NCBI GenBank assembly: GCA_024449915.1
Contig: JAMZAV010001827.1
Span: forward strand, 94,567-158,566
Source: Sweltsa coloradensis
Lineage: Eukaryota > Arthropoda > Insecta > Plecoptera > Chloroperlidae
Length of the DNA: 64,000 bases
Reading direction: 5' to 3'
The position numbers and the translations under genes were made by a program. Numbering within the stretch: the first letter of the stretch is position 1; each line of letters starts with the position of its first letter. Shown in pieces: positions 11,611-24,600 of the stretch. The notes beneath the pieces are model-generated. The model saw only the letters and a program-made list of their open reading frames with translations. It was not told the origin of the DNA and made no database searches.

Positions 11611-12525
11611 AAGAAAGCAGGTCTGGCTAACCGGCAGCCAAAATAGCCCGATTCAATGGAACTAACGCTCCTAACAATCTGACTTTTAATTTGTTTGGAA
11701 ACGGGGAAGAAGAATAATATAGAATACTTCTCAAAGAACGTTCATCATAATATGACAACTGTGCAGGCAGAGCTGCCGCTCCGTCCGTCACGGGTAATAA
11801 TATAATAATATACTTCCAATATCTTTTGTGTCGCGGTGTCGTGGCCACTTCGCGTTCACAATGGTGAACTTAACATTTTCTCATCGGATTCTTGAATCAG
11901 GGATTAGTAATAGTACTAACAAACTCCAAACCAAACAGTGCTGAATTAATAATTATTACTTTTGACGAACACTTTGGAAGTAAAGTAAGTATCAACACGC
12001 AATTCAAACTTAAGTTTAAATGATAATAAATCATGTGAAAACTACATTATGATTAATGATCACTACTTCCGTACTAACTAAAAGTTTTTCCGATGTTTTC
12101 TTCAATGCAATTGAGAACTGATCCCTCGGAGCTCGGACATTGGCTTCACATTTCTCCAACACTAAAATACCTAGTTAGAGTCAAGCTTTTCCCTAGCCAG
12201 GTTTCCCTTGAGATATTTATTTTAAAGAGAAATTAACACATTTTATAGTGTTCAAATGATGTGCAATGCTTCAAAACGTGCTTACTCTGCAAAAGAAATG
12301 CTTACAAGATCGAATTTGGTCAGACAACGGATTTTTTTACGATATCTAAATAGACTGATTTACAATCTAATAATTAGCCTACACGAAATTACAAACAAAA
12401 AATCTATTTTGAAAACAACCCAAGAATAACAATTAAGTTGAATAAGGACTACTGCGATGCAGTTAAGCTACGCCACATGTCTGCGGTGACCAGTTTCTAA
12501 CAACACTGTTGTCTGCGGTTTCCAG
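11611..12525. other. Intron of the calcium channel gene (upstream of first visible exon)
   Basis: No further exon is recognised here. The pyrimidine-containing acceptor GTCTGCGGTTTCCAG sits directly before the first exon. Confidence 0.5.
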
Positions 12526-12636
12526 ACAAGGCTACCAGATGTTCGGCGTGACCACCTCCTTCATTGCGACCCGCAGTGGACTCCTCAGATGGCAAGATCA
12601 CACCCCCATAGCCGACCCCGCCGACCAGACCACAAT
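12526..12636 (+). CDS. alpha-2/delta exon A (Cache-proximal)
   Basis: Acceptor TTTCCAG and donor GTAAGC. The first base completes a codon from an upstream exon outside the visible set. The exon encodes QGYQMFGVTTSFIATRSGLL and continues to the aspartate-rich end. It finishes with two bases of a split codon that the next exon completes as Ile. The ~5.6-kb intron that follows is filled with elements. Confidence 0.9.
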
Positions 12637-15600
12637 GTAAGCAAATACAATAACATTTAAAACTATCTGTTTTCTCCTTTGTAAATAAGTGTTTATAAAT
12701 AAATAGGATTGCCGTTAAGGAAATAAATACAACTCTTAGGACGAGTTTGGATATATATACTCAAACCGTGTCTTACTTGGCCCAGTACCTGAGCGAGACC
12801 CTAGGGATTATCCATTGACCGCAAGCCGGAGCGGAAGAAGGGTCGCTCAGGTACTGGGCCAACTAAGACACGGTCTGAGTATAGTATTGTGCATTGCAGC
12901 TATATAGGCCAGTATAAATTTCGAGAAACGCGTTGACATTTTCAAGAGACGCGTATTTTATTTGTAGTCATCAACATCATCATCATGTAATTACGTACTA
13001 ATTTTGTATTCTATCTAAATCATTTTTCCAATTATATTTTAACTTGTCGTAGATGATTGAACGAATTAGTAGTCACAACTATAAAATTGGTATTGAAATC
13101 TACAACTGGTGCAACCAAGATTTGAAACTATTACACACATATAACAAAAAACTTGTAAAAAAACAGCCAAATCTTACACAATCAAAAGCAATGAGATCTT
13201 AAATTAATGCCAAGCTTATGAACCCTCCTACGTTTTCGCAATCTTAGTACACAAATTAACTTTGCCCTGTGACTGGATCCTTGCAAAGCGTGGCAAAATT
13301 TTATTTGCAACTATATTGTTTTAAATGTAAAAGTTTGTGCAATTTTATTTTGCCAAGCTTTGCAAGGATACAGTCACAGGCCAAAGTGAATTTATGTATT
13401 AAGATTGCGAAAATATAGGAGGGTACATAAGCTTGGCATTTCTTTTAGATCTCATTGCTTTTGATTGTGTAAGGTTTGTCTGTTTGTTATTTTTACAAGT
13501 TTTTTATTATATGTGGGATCTCATTACTTTTTCAAGTTCCATTACAAAATTATTTAATACAATAATTTTATCAAAGTCGATTTAATTGATATGGTATTAC
13601 CAATTAACAATAGAATTTAAAATATCTAGGTGCCCGTTAGGGCGCCGCAGCCAAGCCGCGGTGCGCTACACACTCAAGCACCTTATACACCAAGCAGAGT
13701 TGGGGTGATTTCGAGGTGTTACCCAGCCGTCATGTAACGTGATGTGAACTTGAAAACTATCACAATCGAGGGGATTTAGGTACCTGACAACACATGCCAA
13801 ATTTTATTGGGGTACGATTATTCCTTCTTGGTGAAAAAATGGCTTGAAACATGCTCAAAATCACTTTAAGGATGTTAGCTACTGCTACTGCTACTGCTAC
13901 TGCTACTGCTAACATCTAATACGTCGGCCCGCGATTCTGACCAGACGGGTGGGACTACAATGTTCATATTTTACATGGACATTAAGGTTATAGAAATATA
14001 GTCTCTTTTGAAAAAAAAAGTTGAAAAAGTTTGTTGGAAGGCTTCCAAATAAGGGTTTTAAAATAAGCCTTAAACACTAGGCATACAATCAACAAGTAAC
14101 CATAGTTACTTGACACTTGTTGACGGTATAAGCAGAGTTAGGCGGGAAAGTGCGATACGTTAACAAATGGCGGACATTTTAAATTTTGCTTCTATGTGTG
14201 AAACGAGAAAAGTTGTCATTATACTCTCATAAAACAAATCAGAAACCGTCCCTGGCCTAGGCCCAGATGTGGAAAATTATTTATAATGCAAAAGTGTAGG
14301 TCTAAAGTTCCATTTGGCTATAGGACTAGTAAAATTCATACTTACATTACATGTTTGACAAGCCTAGCCATTTCCCAATCTTAGTACACAAATTAACTTT
14401 GCCCTGTGACAAGCCAGACTATATGGGACGAAGAATTTATAATGCTCTTGCGACTAAAATAATAAACCTTGATATATTAAGACCTAACCTTCGAAAGAAA
14501 CGAATAAAGCAGTTTCTCATAGAAACCCCTTCCTCAGATGAGTTTTTCATGTAAATACATCTTCATACTATACCGGTAGTCTATTGTCACACACTGTCCC
14601 GATTGTAAATACCATTTCCTTTTGGCAGAATAACTGCACAAACCCACAGTCATTTCAATGTATCAAGTACACATCTACTTAACTAAATAGGTATCTATTG
14701 TGTTTCCTTTAATTAATCTTCCATTTCTATGTTTAAATTTTAGAATATTATTTGTATTGTGTATTATATTATTGTTTGTATTTATAATATGTAAAATGGT
14801 TAGGTGGAAGAACAATCCATATCGATTGAACCTCGCCATTTTTGTTGTAACCATAATATTGTAACAACAGAATAAAGAACTACTACTACTACTACCAACC
14901 CTATGCCAGCACAACATTGTTCTGATATGAGCTTGCTCATCTGTTTGTTTACATAATTGCAACAATCAAATCATTTCATACAACTCGTCTTTCGATTGGC
15001 CCGCGTTTATGAAGGCACTGCCATCTAGAATAAATATAGAACTTTTTCGAGCTCTTTGCTATACGCAAATCTTTTTAAAGTGTTTGGATTTCGTGATACT
15101 CTTTCAACCATAGACATCCTATATAATTGACTATAGGAGTTTAATATCAATGCTTTCAACTCACAACCCATGACGTTTTCCACGATACCGTTCAAGAATA
15201 CCAATTCCTTCGAAAACGAAAACGACTTCGTTTTCAAATTGCGTTTTCAACTCATCTCCCACGAACTCAAGAATTGGGGTCCAGTCCTTATACCGTCGTT
15301 ATACCATGGTTATACCACCTATACCCAGGATGTACATGAATCCGGGTCTAGATATTTTACATCCTATATTGTTACTGCTAATACCATAGAATTTAAATCA
15401 ACTTTGATAAAAATATTATATTTTAACAAATAATTTTGTAATGGAACTTGAAAAAGTAATGAGATCACACACATAACAAAAACTTGTAGAAATACAGCCA
15501 AACCTTACACACTCAAAAGGAATGAGATCTAAAAAAAGGGCCAAGCTCATCTACCCTTCCACATAAACGTACAGTGTCCCATAGCATCCTCGAAAAGCTT

Positions 15601-18600
15601 GGCAAAATAGAATTTGCATGTTATTACATTTAAATTAATTAGAAAAAAAGAACTTGGATAAACTATTACGTTAAATTAATAATCGCAAATTCTATTTTGC
15701 CAAGCTTTTCGAGGATGCTGTTATGGGACACTGTACGTTTATGTGGAAGGGTAGATGAGCTTGGCCCTTTTTTTAGATCTCATTCCTTTTGAGTGTGTAA
15801 GGTTTGGCTGTATTTCTACAAGTTTTTGTTTATGTGTGTGATGTAGTGGTCCAAAGACTTTTTTTTTGTAAACAATGTAAGTGATCATTGTCAAGTAACT
15901 ATAGTTACCGGTACTTGTTGATTATATTCTTGTAAGAGGCTTATAATAAAACCTTTATTTGGAAGCCTTCCAGTAAACTTTTTCAACTTTTTCTTTCAAA
16001 AGACACTATATCACTATAACCTTAATGTACATGCAAAATATGAACGTTCTAGCCCCACCCGTTTGGGCAGAATCGCTGGCCGATTGAATTAGACCGTAGT
16101 AGAAGTATTAGTAGCTAACATTTTTGAGCATTTTCAAGCCATTTTTACACCAAGAAGGAATGCTCGTACCCCAACCACATTTGGCATGTGTTGTCACTTG
16201 TCAGGTACCTTAATCCCCTCGATTTCGATAGTTTTCAAGTTCACATCACGTTTCATGACGGCTGGGTGACACCTCGAAATCACCCCAACTCTGCTTGCTG
16301 TATAAGGGGCCTGAGTGTAGCGCGCCACGGCTTTTGCCTGCGGCGCCCTAACTAACGGGCACCTCTTATTACTCTAATTGCGATGAAATTTTGTGGAGGC
16401 CTTTGAAATCTCTGAACTTAGAACTGCCACGTTTTTGAGCGCAATCGATGAATTGTTTCTAATGAAAATCGCAATTTTACGATATTTTTCGATTAAAAAA
16501 AAAATCTTCGACTTATAACACCTTTATCCGATTGTTGCAATGATATTGCCACAGAACCCTAATTTTATGAATTAATATATTTGTGTAAAATTTGAGCGCA
16601 ATCGAAAAATTATTTCTTATGAAAATCGCATTTTAACGATTTTTTTCGATTTTTAAAATTTCTTCTACTTATAACACCTACATGCTTTATCCGATTGTAA
16701 TGTGTGTAATGTTTCAGGGTAGGTTGGTTACTGCGGTCAGTTCATACGGTGCTATCGAGTCCATGCTAGATGGAAAACAAAAAGTACTTTGTTCATTTTG
16801 TTCGAAATACCTTATTTAATTCAATCGGCACTAGACAATTTGTTTAGAATAAATTGAAAGTAATGGCATTAATAATTAAATTGGAAATCCCCCCCCACCC
16901 CCCATTGATGTTTTGTGAATGTTTCGGATTAGCGACAGTGTCACTATTATACTTCAAGATAGACCCTAGGCCTACATTGATTTTAAAATCAATTCATAAC
17001 TGACAGAAATAACCAACCTTAAAGGGGTATTTAACCGCTAAACTCAAAAAATATATTTCATTCAGGCTAACTAGTAATGAATTTAGCAATCAACAGAAAA
17101 ATTATTGGGGCCACCATGACCTCCCAAAAAATTGTCAAACATGACATTTTTCGAGCTAGGTCCCATCGGCAAAAAAACCCCATTAGAAATTAACATGGGG
17201 ACGATCTTTATGCCCCGTGACCTTGGAGGATTTTGATCCAAAAAAATATTGGCCATTATTGACGTACTCGACAGCCTTTTCGGTAAATTCTCTATATTTT
17301 GTTTTGTAATTTGGGCAAGTAGTTCGGTCAAAATATGCTGATTACCAAGATGGGGTGTGATTTTGGAATGCATATTTTTGCGTGTTTGAGAGTATATTTG
17401 GGCACAGTTTCAAGACACGATTTTATAAAGGGGCATTTTAGATTGGTACTATGCTCTAGTATCTATGTGGACCAAAAAAGAAGCAGGTTAAAGCAGATTT
17501 AGGAAATTAAAAAAAAAAAAATTGCCAATTTTTGGATCCAAAAAATTAAAAAAATTCGTGTTTAATCACAGTTACAAGATATAATTTTTTAAACGGTCAT
17601 TTAAGTGTAGTATTGTGCTATTAGATCACGTGGTAAAAATATTTTTTGGGGTTTTAAGCCCCTTTAAGACATTAAGACCTATGTTCGAAACTCGAAAGGG
17701 AAAAATAAAGCAGACCCTCATAGAAAACTCTTATTACAGTTTAGACGAGTTCTTCAAGTTGTAAATACATCTTCATATACTATATTCTATTGTCACATTC
17801 TGTTTTGACTGTATATGATTTCCTTTTTGGTAGAATAACTGCATAAACCTACAGTTATCGCAATTAGTCTTGTACATAACTGTAATAACAGTCCACATAT
17901 CTATTAAGTATACTGAATTTTCCATTACTGTATAAATGTTGTATTGTTTATTATTTATCTGTATTTAAATGTAAAATGGTTATGTAAAAGAAAAATATTT
18001 TTTTCAATTGAACCTCGCCATTTCTGTTGTAATTATACGAAATGTCTGACATCCATGTGTATTGACAACAAAATATAGATGAATTACTACCACTACCACT
18101 ACCACTACCACTACCACTACCACTACCACTACCACTACCACTACCACTACCACTACCACTACCACTACCACTACCACTACCACTACCACTACCACTACCA
18201 CTACCACTACCACTACCACTACCACTACCACTACCACTACCACTACCACTACCACTACCACTACTGCTTGTGTTCTGCACCCCTAGACACTTCAGCGAAG
18301 GTAACCGTCGCGCCGCCGACGAGGTCTGGTACAAGAGAGCCGTAGACCAATACCAGATCGAGCCCGACAGCTTCGTGTTCTCTGTTCCCTTCGACGCCGC
18401 CTCGAGCGCGAAGCCCCTGGTGACTGCCACACACGCTGTGTTCCTAGAACACAAGGGTCACCGAGCGCCTGCTGCGGTGGTAGGACTACAGTTCCAGCAC
18501 GCGACCCTCGCCTCGCACTTCCTCAACATAACTTCCACGGTGAGTGAATGTCAATCACGCCGTCTATCTTGAATATAACTTTTAGAAATGTTTTATGCTT

Positions 18601-21600
18601 GCAGTACATGAAATATTCACTTATGTATTCTGTACTCAAGAAAGTAACAAGGAACTATACTTTTGTAGGTTTATTTCATTACATTGTATTCATAGTTCAT
18701 CCAATCATCTTCCTCAAGACTCAAGACTTGCAACTATTTTGTATTCCACCCCTGAGCCAGGATAGTTTGAAAACTGGTCTTATTAAACTTACTTTTCATT
18801 AGTAATTTTAAAATCCTAAATCTGCAATTACGCAGGAACTTATCCTCTTGTTTTCCATGAAGTTGTCCTTGGAACACATTCGAATTCTGGCTACAATTCA
18901 CATCCAGTCAGCTAGTCTACGTTGAAAAGTGGTTGTCATGAATGCCAGCCCAAGAAACATTCATCTGCTGCTTGAGAATTTTTAAGACCTTCAGTATTCA
19001 CCCATTAGTAGGCCTCCGCCTACTGTGCTTATTTTAATTTCATTGTCATCATCATCATCATCATCATGATCTTAAAGTTATTGTTACATTCTAACTTCAC
19101 TCACTTTCCGTTTTTCAATGTGCATTGTAACAATTTAAATTTTAAAAGATAAAAACAATTTATAAATGCAAAAAATTGTTATAAAACCTGTCTTATAGGA
19201 CCTATCAGTTTCACAGGACCGGTAGGCCTAAATTAAATAATTTACAACAGCCTGCCATTACCAATAGGCCTCCACTACTTGACACACCCTCACTCGATGT
19301 TTTCAGTGCACCGGCTGCAAGAAGACGTGTGCCTCGGAGGAGCTGGATTGCTATGTGCTGGACGATAATGGCTTCATCATTCTGTCGGAAACTGCCGATC
19401 ATACGGGCAAGTTTTTCGGGCAGATTGACGGCACCATCATGGACTCACTTGTACAGGACAGGATCTACAAGAAGGTGGCGGTGTACGATTATCAGGGAGC
19501 TTGTTACGAGTCGAAGAATCCATACAGTGATGTAGGCTCCATCATGCCCACGGTGGGTAGACTTCGGAAGCACATGTATATGGGCGTGCGCTGTTTGCCC
19601 TATGCATATTCAAAAATAACTATTACTAACATTTTACCTATATTCTTCAATAATTTGGCTAATTTAAAATGTGTAAGTCAAACCATGGACTTAGAATAGT
19701 AACTGGCGTTCCATGGTCAAACCTTAGGGGCCTAATCAAACCGAAGAGTATATGGGTGAAATGTAAGTCTTTGTCTTAGTTCTTAGTCTAAGTCAGTTAT
19801 AATTATTATGCATTGGGCTTTACAATACTGATAATGTTTTTTTATGATGATGAATTTTAGTTGAAAAGGAAAACAGTTGGTTGAAATTGTGTTTAGACCC
19901 ATGGAGTCCAAGGTAAAAAGGCGTTAATACGAAATTATCCCAAAAGCCAGAGATATAATTGCGCGTTTTTCAGGGAAGAAAATATTCTCTGTGCTAGACA
20001 TGCGACAGGTATTCTTGCACATTCCGATCACGGATGAGAGTGATGATTTGTGTACTTTTAGCACTCCTTTTGGGAGATACAGATTCTGAAGGCTCCCATA
20101 TGGTATATTGTTGGCACCTGGGCCCCTATTCTATAACTTTAACCGAGTTGGTTCCGTAGGTAATCGCACGAATTGAACTCGAAAGCGATGCGTCACCAGT
20201 CTGATTACCATGATAAACTTACAGTGAATCATCACTTACGAGATCGATTCGTGCGATTACCTACGGAACCAACTCGGTTAAAGTTACAGAATAGGGGCCC
20301 TGAGGTATTTTCAAATACAAATAACCAAAGATCATAATATTATTTAATAAGGGTAAACATTGGGAGCATGGTGTTGTATCCAACAAAATAATGTGAGGCA
20401 TCTAGATCATACATTGTACAAGATTCAAATCGTCATGAGTAGCTTCAAAATAGACACTTTTTAAGGTAATCATTGAACATCAAGTGCCATTCATCTCTTA
20501 AAATTATGCTATTATATATATATATATATATACGTTGAAATGGGCGACCATGATGGAACGATGTCACTTATGATAATAATGTATAGGCCTAAGGCACCCG
20601 TACATACAGAACGCCCCTAAAACAGAGATTAAACTAGGCCCGGAGGCTATTGCATGTAATGGTGGAGTCGAAGGCGTGTCATGGCGTGGGCCACAGTTGT
20701 GTTGTACTTAAATATCCTCCTACAATATGAATTTAATTTCACCAAAAACATGCGGATACTTGCCACTTTAAGACGTAATAAATCATGTTTTACAATCATT
20801 GATCCTCTCTCAAGCTATCAACTGCCAGAACAAAGGAAAGATTCCTCAATACACTCATATCCTTCATTGTTACGAGTTACGACTTACTTATCCTATATAC
20901 CTATTACTTATCAATGCTTTTTGGGGGATTTGTGGGTGATTATGCATGTATTCCTGACGAGCTATATGCATAAAAGTAACCATGTAAAAACTTTTCGTAA
21001 TAATCAGCCGTTACAAGAAGGTATCCTCAAAAGTCATAGTTACTGTTATTCTTTCAGCCGCTTGTACCAATGAAATGGTTGATGCAATGGATCTTGAGTC
21101 AGTTCTTGTGGATTGCAGTGCAGACGAACCTTTATCAACTCCTTGACCCCAACATGGCGTACGCTCAGGAAGAAGGTATGTAGACTGTAACGACTGATTC
21201 ATGAATTAAATTTATACTTCATGTGGTGCATTGAGCCAAATTTGGCCTATGCTGGAGGTTCAAACCGTGTTCCTTTGAACACTAACTGGATGACTGGTAT
21301 CTTTGTGGAGAGAAGTGTTTCTGTATTTGTCATTAAAATACGAAAACTAATATCTAGTCTTGTAGTTAAGATAATAGATCTTGCTGAGGTGACAGAACAC
21401 CAAGAAGAGTATGAATTCGGACACCCAAAGTCGCCCGGGGTTCTTCTATCCCAGTGGAGCAGTATATTATAATCCAGTCCTACACTTTTGCCAAACGAGG
21501 TGATGAAGCATTGAGCCTTCAGCACTTTTTGTATGTTGTTTAATTTTGAGGGTTCTTATACCTGCATGCTCGAAAGGAAGGCAAAATTTATCCTGAAAGT

Positions 21601-24600
21601 TTTATTAGGGCCTATTCTTGCTTTCTATTAAGTGAGTCATGCTTTTGTTCGGATTTTCGAGTTATTTAGGTGTAAAAAGGGAGAATGGCTGGGTTTTGTT
21701 GAAACCCTCGAACCTTTCATTTTCAACCTTTTTAATTTTGTCAACTTTTCTTTTGAGAATATGTGAGGAGATACAATGTCAATTAGAACTAGAAGTATGT
21801 TAAAACTTTTAGACTAGGAAACGCTCAGTTGGACGCGTTTATAAGCGAGCACGTGCGATAGCTAGACCATCATTGCACATTTTTTTATATTTTAAAATTT
21901 GCGACGTTCGCTGTCCACGGGGCCATGTTTCCAATATTATTTATTATTGCCAAGGTATTTGGGTAAACCCGTGAGTAAACCTTTGCTTTGTGGATAAAAT
22001 CCACCGCCATCTAGAGGACCTTGACATCATTTCCTTGGGAAAACTATTTTAACTCTTTGGTTACAAATAATACACTGCTTCCTCGATAGTATTTTGATTA
22101 CTTCTAGGTGGCAGTGCATAGTGCACCTCGTGCGACTTTCCGTTGCCATGGTAACGGTACTTTGTTATAATGTAATTTCCATCTACACTACTTATCGGAT
22201 CAAAATAAAATTAACATATTCGTGACCGGACGGACATTCTAAATGATTTGGCCACCTCAGATTTTGTCGCCGTTTAGTTTGAAAAAAAAAAAACTTTCGA
22301 ACTAACATGTAACTTTTTAACTTTTTGAACGATTTTGCCACAAACCTAATGGCATTCAATCGAGAACAAAGCTTGCGGATGGTCCAAATTTCAACTCGAT
22401 CCGAGCCTCCGTTCGAACGTTATGGGGAGACATCAAAAACAAAAACAAACAAACAAAGCTAGTGACTATTTTTTCCGGCAGAGTCAAATGGAAACGCTCG
22501 CTTCGCTCGCTTAATAATTTTCTTATTTGTACATAAAAAGATGTATGGCTCTAGTATAGAATTGCCAACGATGTCATTTTCACAAACGGGATATTTTGCT
22601 TGTTAGGCCTACGGATACCTCAACTCTGTTGAAATAAACTAGGAAACGCTCAGTTGGACGCGTTGATAAGCGAGCACGTGCTTATAGCTAGACCCACATT
22701 GCACATTTTTTTTTAATTTTTAAATTTACGACGTTCGCGTTTCCAGTATTATTTATTATTGCCAAGGTATTTGGGTAAACCCGTGTTTAAATCTTTACTT
22801 TAAAATCCACCGCCATCTAGAGGACCTTGACTCCTTGGGAAAACTTTTTAAACTCTTTGTTGACAATAATAGACTGCTTCCTCGAAAGTATTTTGATAAC
22901 TTCTAGGTGGCAGTGCATTAGAAACTTCGCGCGTCTTTTCGTTGCCATGGCAACGTTACTTTTGTTATAATGTAATTTCCATCTACACTACTTATCGGAT
23001 CAAAATAAAATTAACATATTCGTGACCGGACGGACATTCTAAATGATTTGGCTATCTCAGATTTTGTCGCCGTTGAGTTTGAAAAAAAAACTTTCGATTA
23101 ACTTGAATGTAACTTTTTAACTTTTTGAACGATTTTGCCACAAAACTAATGGCATTCAATCGAGAACAAAGCTTGCGGATGGTGAAAATTTCAACTCGAT
23201 CCGAGCCTCCGTTCGAACGTTATCGCGAGACATACAAACAAAAAAAAAACAAACAAACAAACAAACAAAAAAAAAACAAAACCAGTGACAAATTTTTCCG
23301 GCAGAGTCAAATGGAAACGCTCGCTTCGCTCGCTTAATTATTTATTATTGCCAAGGTATTTGGGTAAACCCGTGTGTAAACCTTTACTTTGTGGATAAAA
23401 TCCACTGCCATCTAGAGGACCTTGACTCCTTGAAAAAACTATTCAAACTCTTTGGTGACAAATAATACACTGCTTTCTCGAAAGTATTTTGATTACTTCC
23501 AGGTGGCAGTGCATTAGAAACTTCGCGCGTCTTTTCGTTGCCATGGCAACGTTACTTTTGTTATAATGTAATTTCCATTTACACTACTTATCGGATCATA
23601 ATATAATTAACATATTCGTGACCGGACGGACATTCTAAATGATTTGGCCACCTCAGATTTTGTCGCCGTTTAGTTTGAAAAAAAACTTTCGATTAACTTT
23701 AATGTAACTTTTTAACTTTTTGAACGATTTTGCCACAAAACTAATGGCATAATGGCATTCAATCCAGATCGAAGCTTGCGGATGGTCAAAATTTCAAATC
23801 GATCCTAGCCTCCGTTCGACCGCTATCATGAGCCAAAAAAGCTGCGCGACTTTCCGTTGCCATGGTAACCATACTTGTTATAATGTAATTTCTATCTACA
23901 CTACTTATCGGATCAAAATAAATTAACATATTCGTGACCGGACGGACATTCTAAATGATTTGGCCATCTCAGATTTTGTCGCCGTTTAGTTTGAAAAAAA
24001 ACTTTCGATTAACTTTAATGTAACTTTTTAACTTTTTGAACGATTTTGCTACAAAACTAATGGCATTCAATCGAGAACGAAGCTTGCGGATGGTCAAAAT
24101 TTCAACTCGATCCGAGCCTCCGTTCGAACGTTATGGCAAGACATAAAAAAAAAAAAAAAAAAAAAACAGTGACTATTTTTTCCGGCAGAGTCAAATGGAA
24201 ACGCTCGCTTAATAATTCAGTCTCAACGTTCAGAGCTATGTATTCAGCCACAAACTACCTATATTGTGTTTTGCATATTTTGTCACTAAACTACGCAATT
24301 CAAAAATTCAGAAATATAAAATATTTTAGTTACGGCTTTGAGTCAACTGCTGAGCCACCAAAAAATTATGTTGTTGGCAAATTTGAAACGATTCGATGTG
24401 TAGGCCTATTCAGAAATTTCATAAATTAAATCTATTAAAAAATACAAAATACTAAATAATATACATAATTGAAGTAACAACAAAAGCTAGAACAAGAAAT
24501 GAAATATATGAAGTAACGATATGTGATTACACCAGCTAAGGTGGAATGCTATTACACGTCATGTATGCTTTAATTGTGTATACGGAAATCCACTAGTAAT

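Larger units (their letters stand above)
13628..16364 (+). mobile_element. Complete family L long-TIR element (2.7 kb)
   Basis: The left end AGGTGCCCGTTAGGGCGCC and right end ...GGGCACCT are inverted over ~490 bp (13628-14120 and 15880-16364). The TIRs share the CCCCACCCGTTTGG and CATGGACATTAAGGTTATAG blocks. The interior holds a LINE-derived insertion (14371-14895), a P1 palindrome (15465-15841) and a conserved non-coding-looking block. No transposase is seen, so the element is non-autonomous. The target duplication is unclear. Confidence 0.75.

Noticed and set aside
1..12525. Search for upstream alpha-2/delta exons (VWA, Cache)
   Set aside because: No segment with the MIDAS or Cache-type sequence and matching splice phase was found, so the 5' half is taken to lie outside the window.
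17951..18454. Long Gly-Ser, poly-Val and Tyr-His open frames
   Set aside because: They are six-frame translations of the (CCACTA)n repeat running into the antisense of, or out of frame with, the real exon at 18287.
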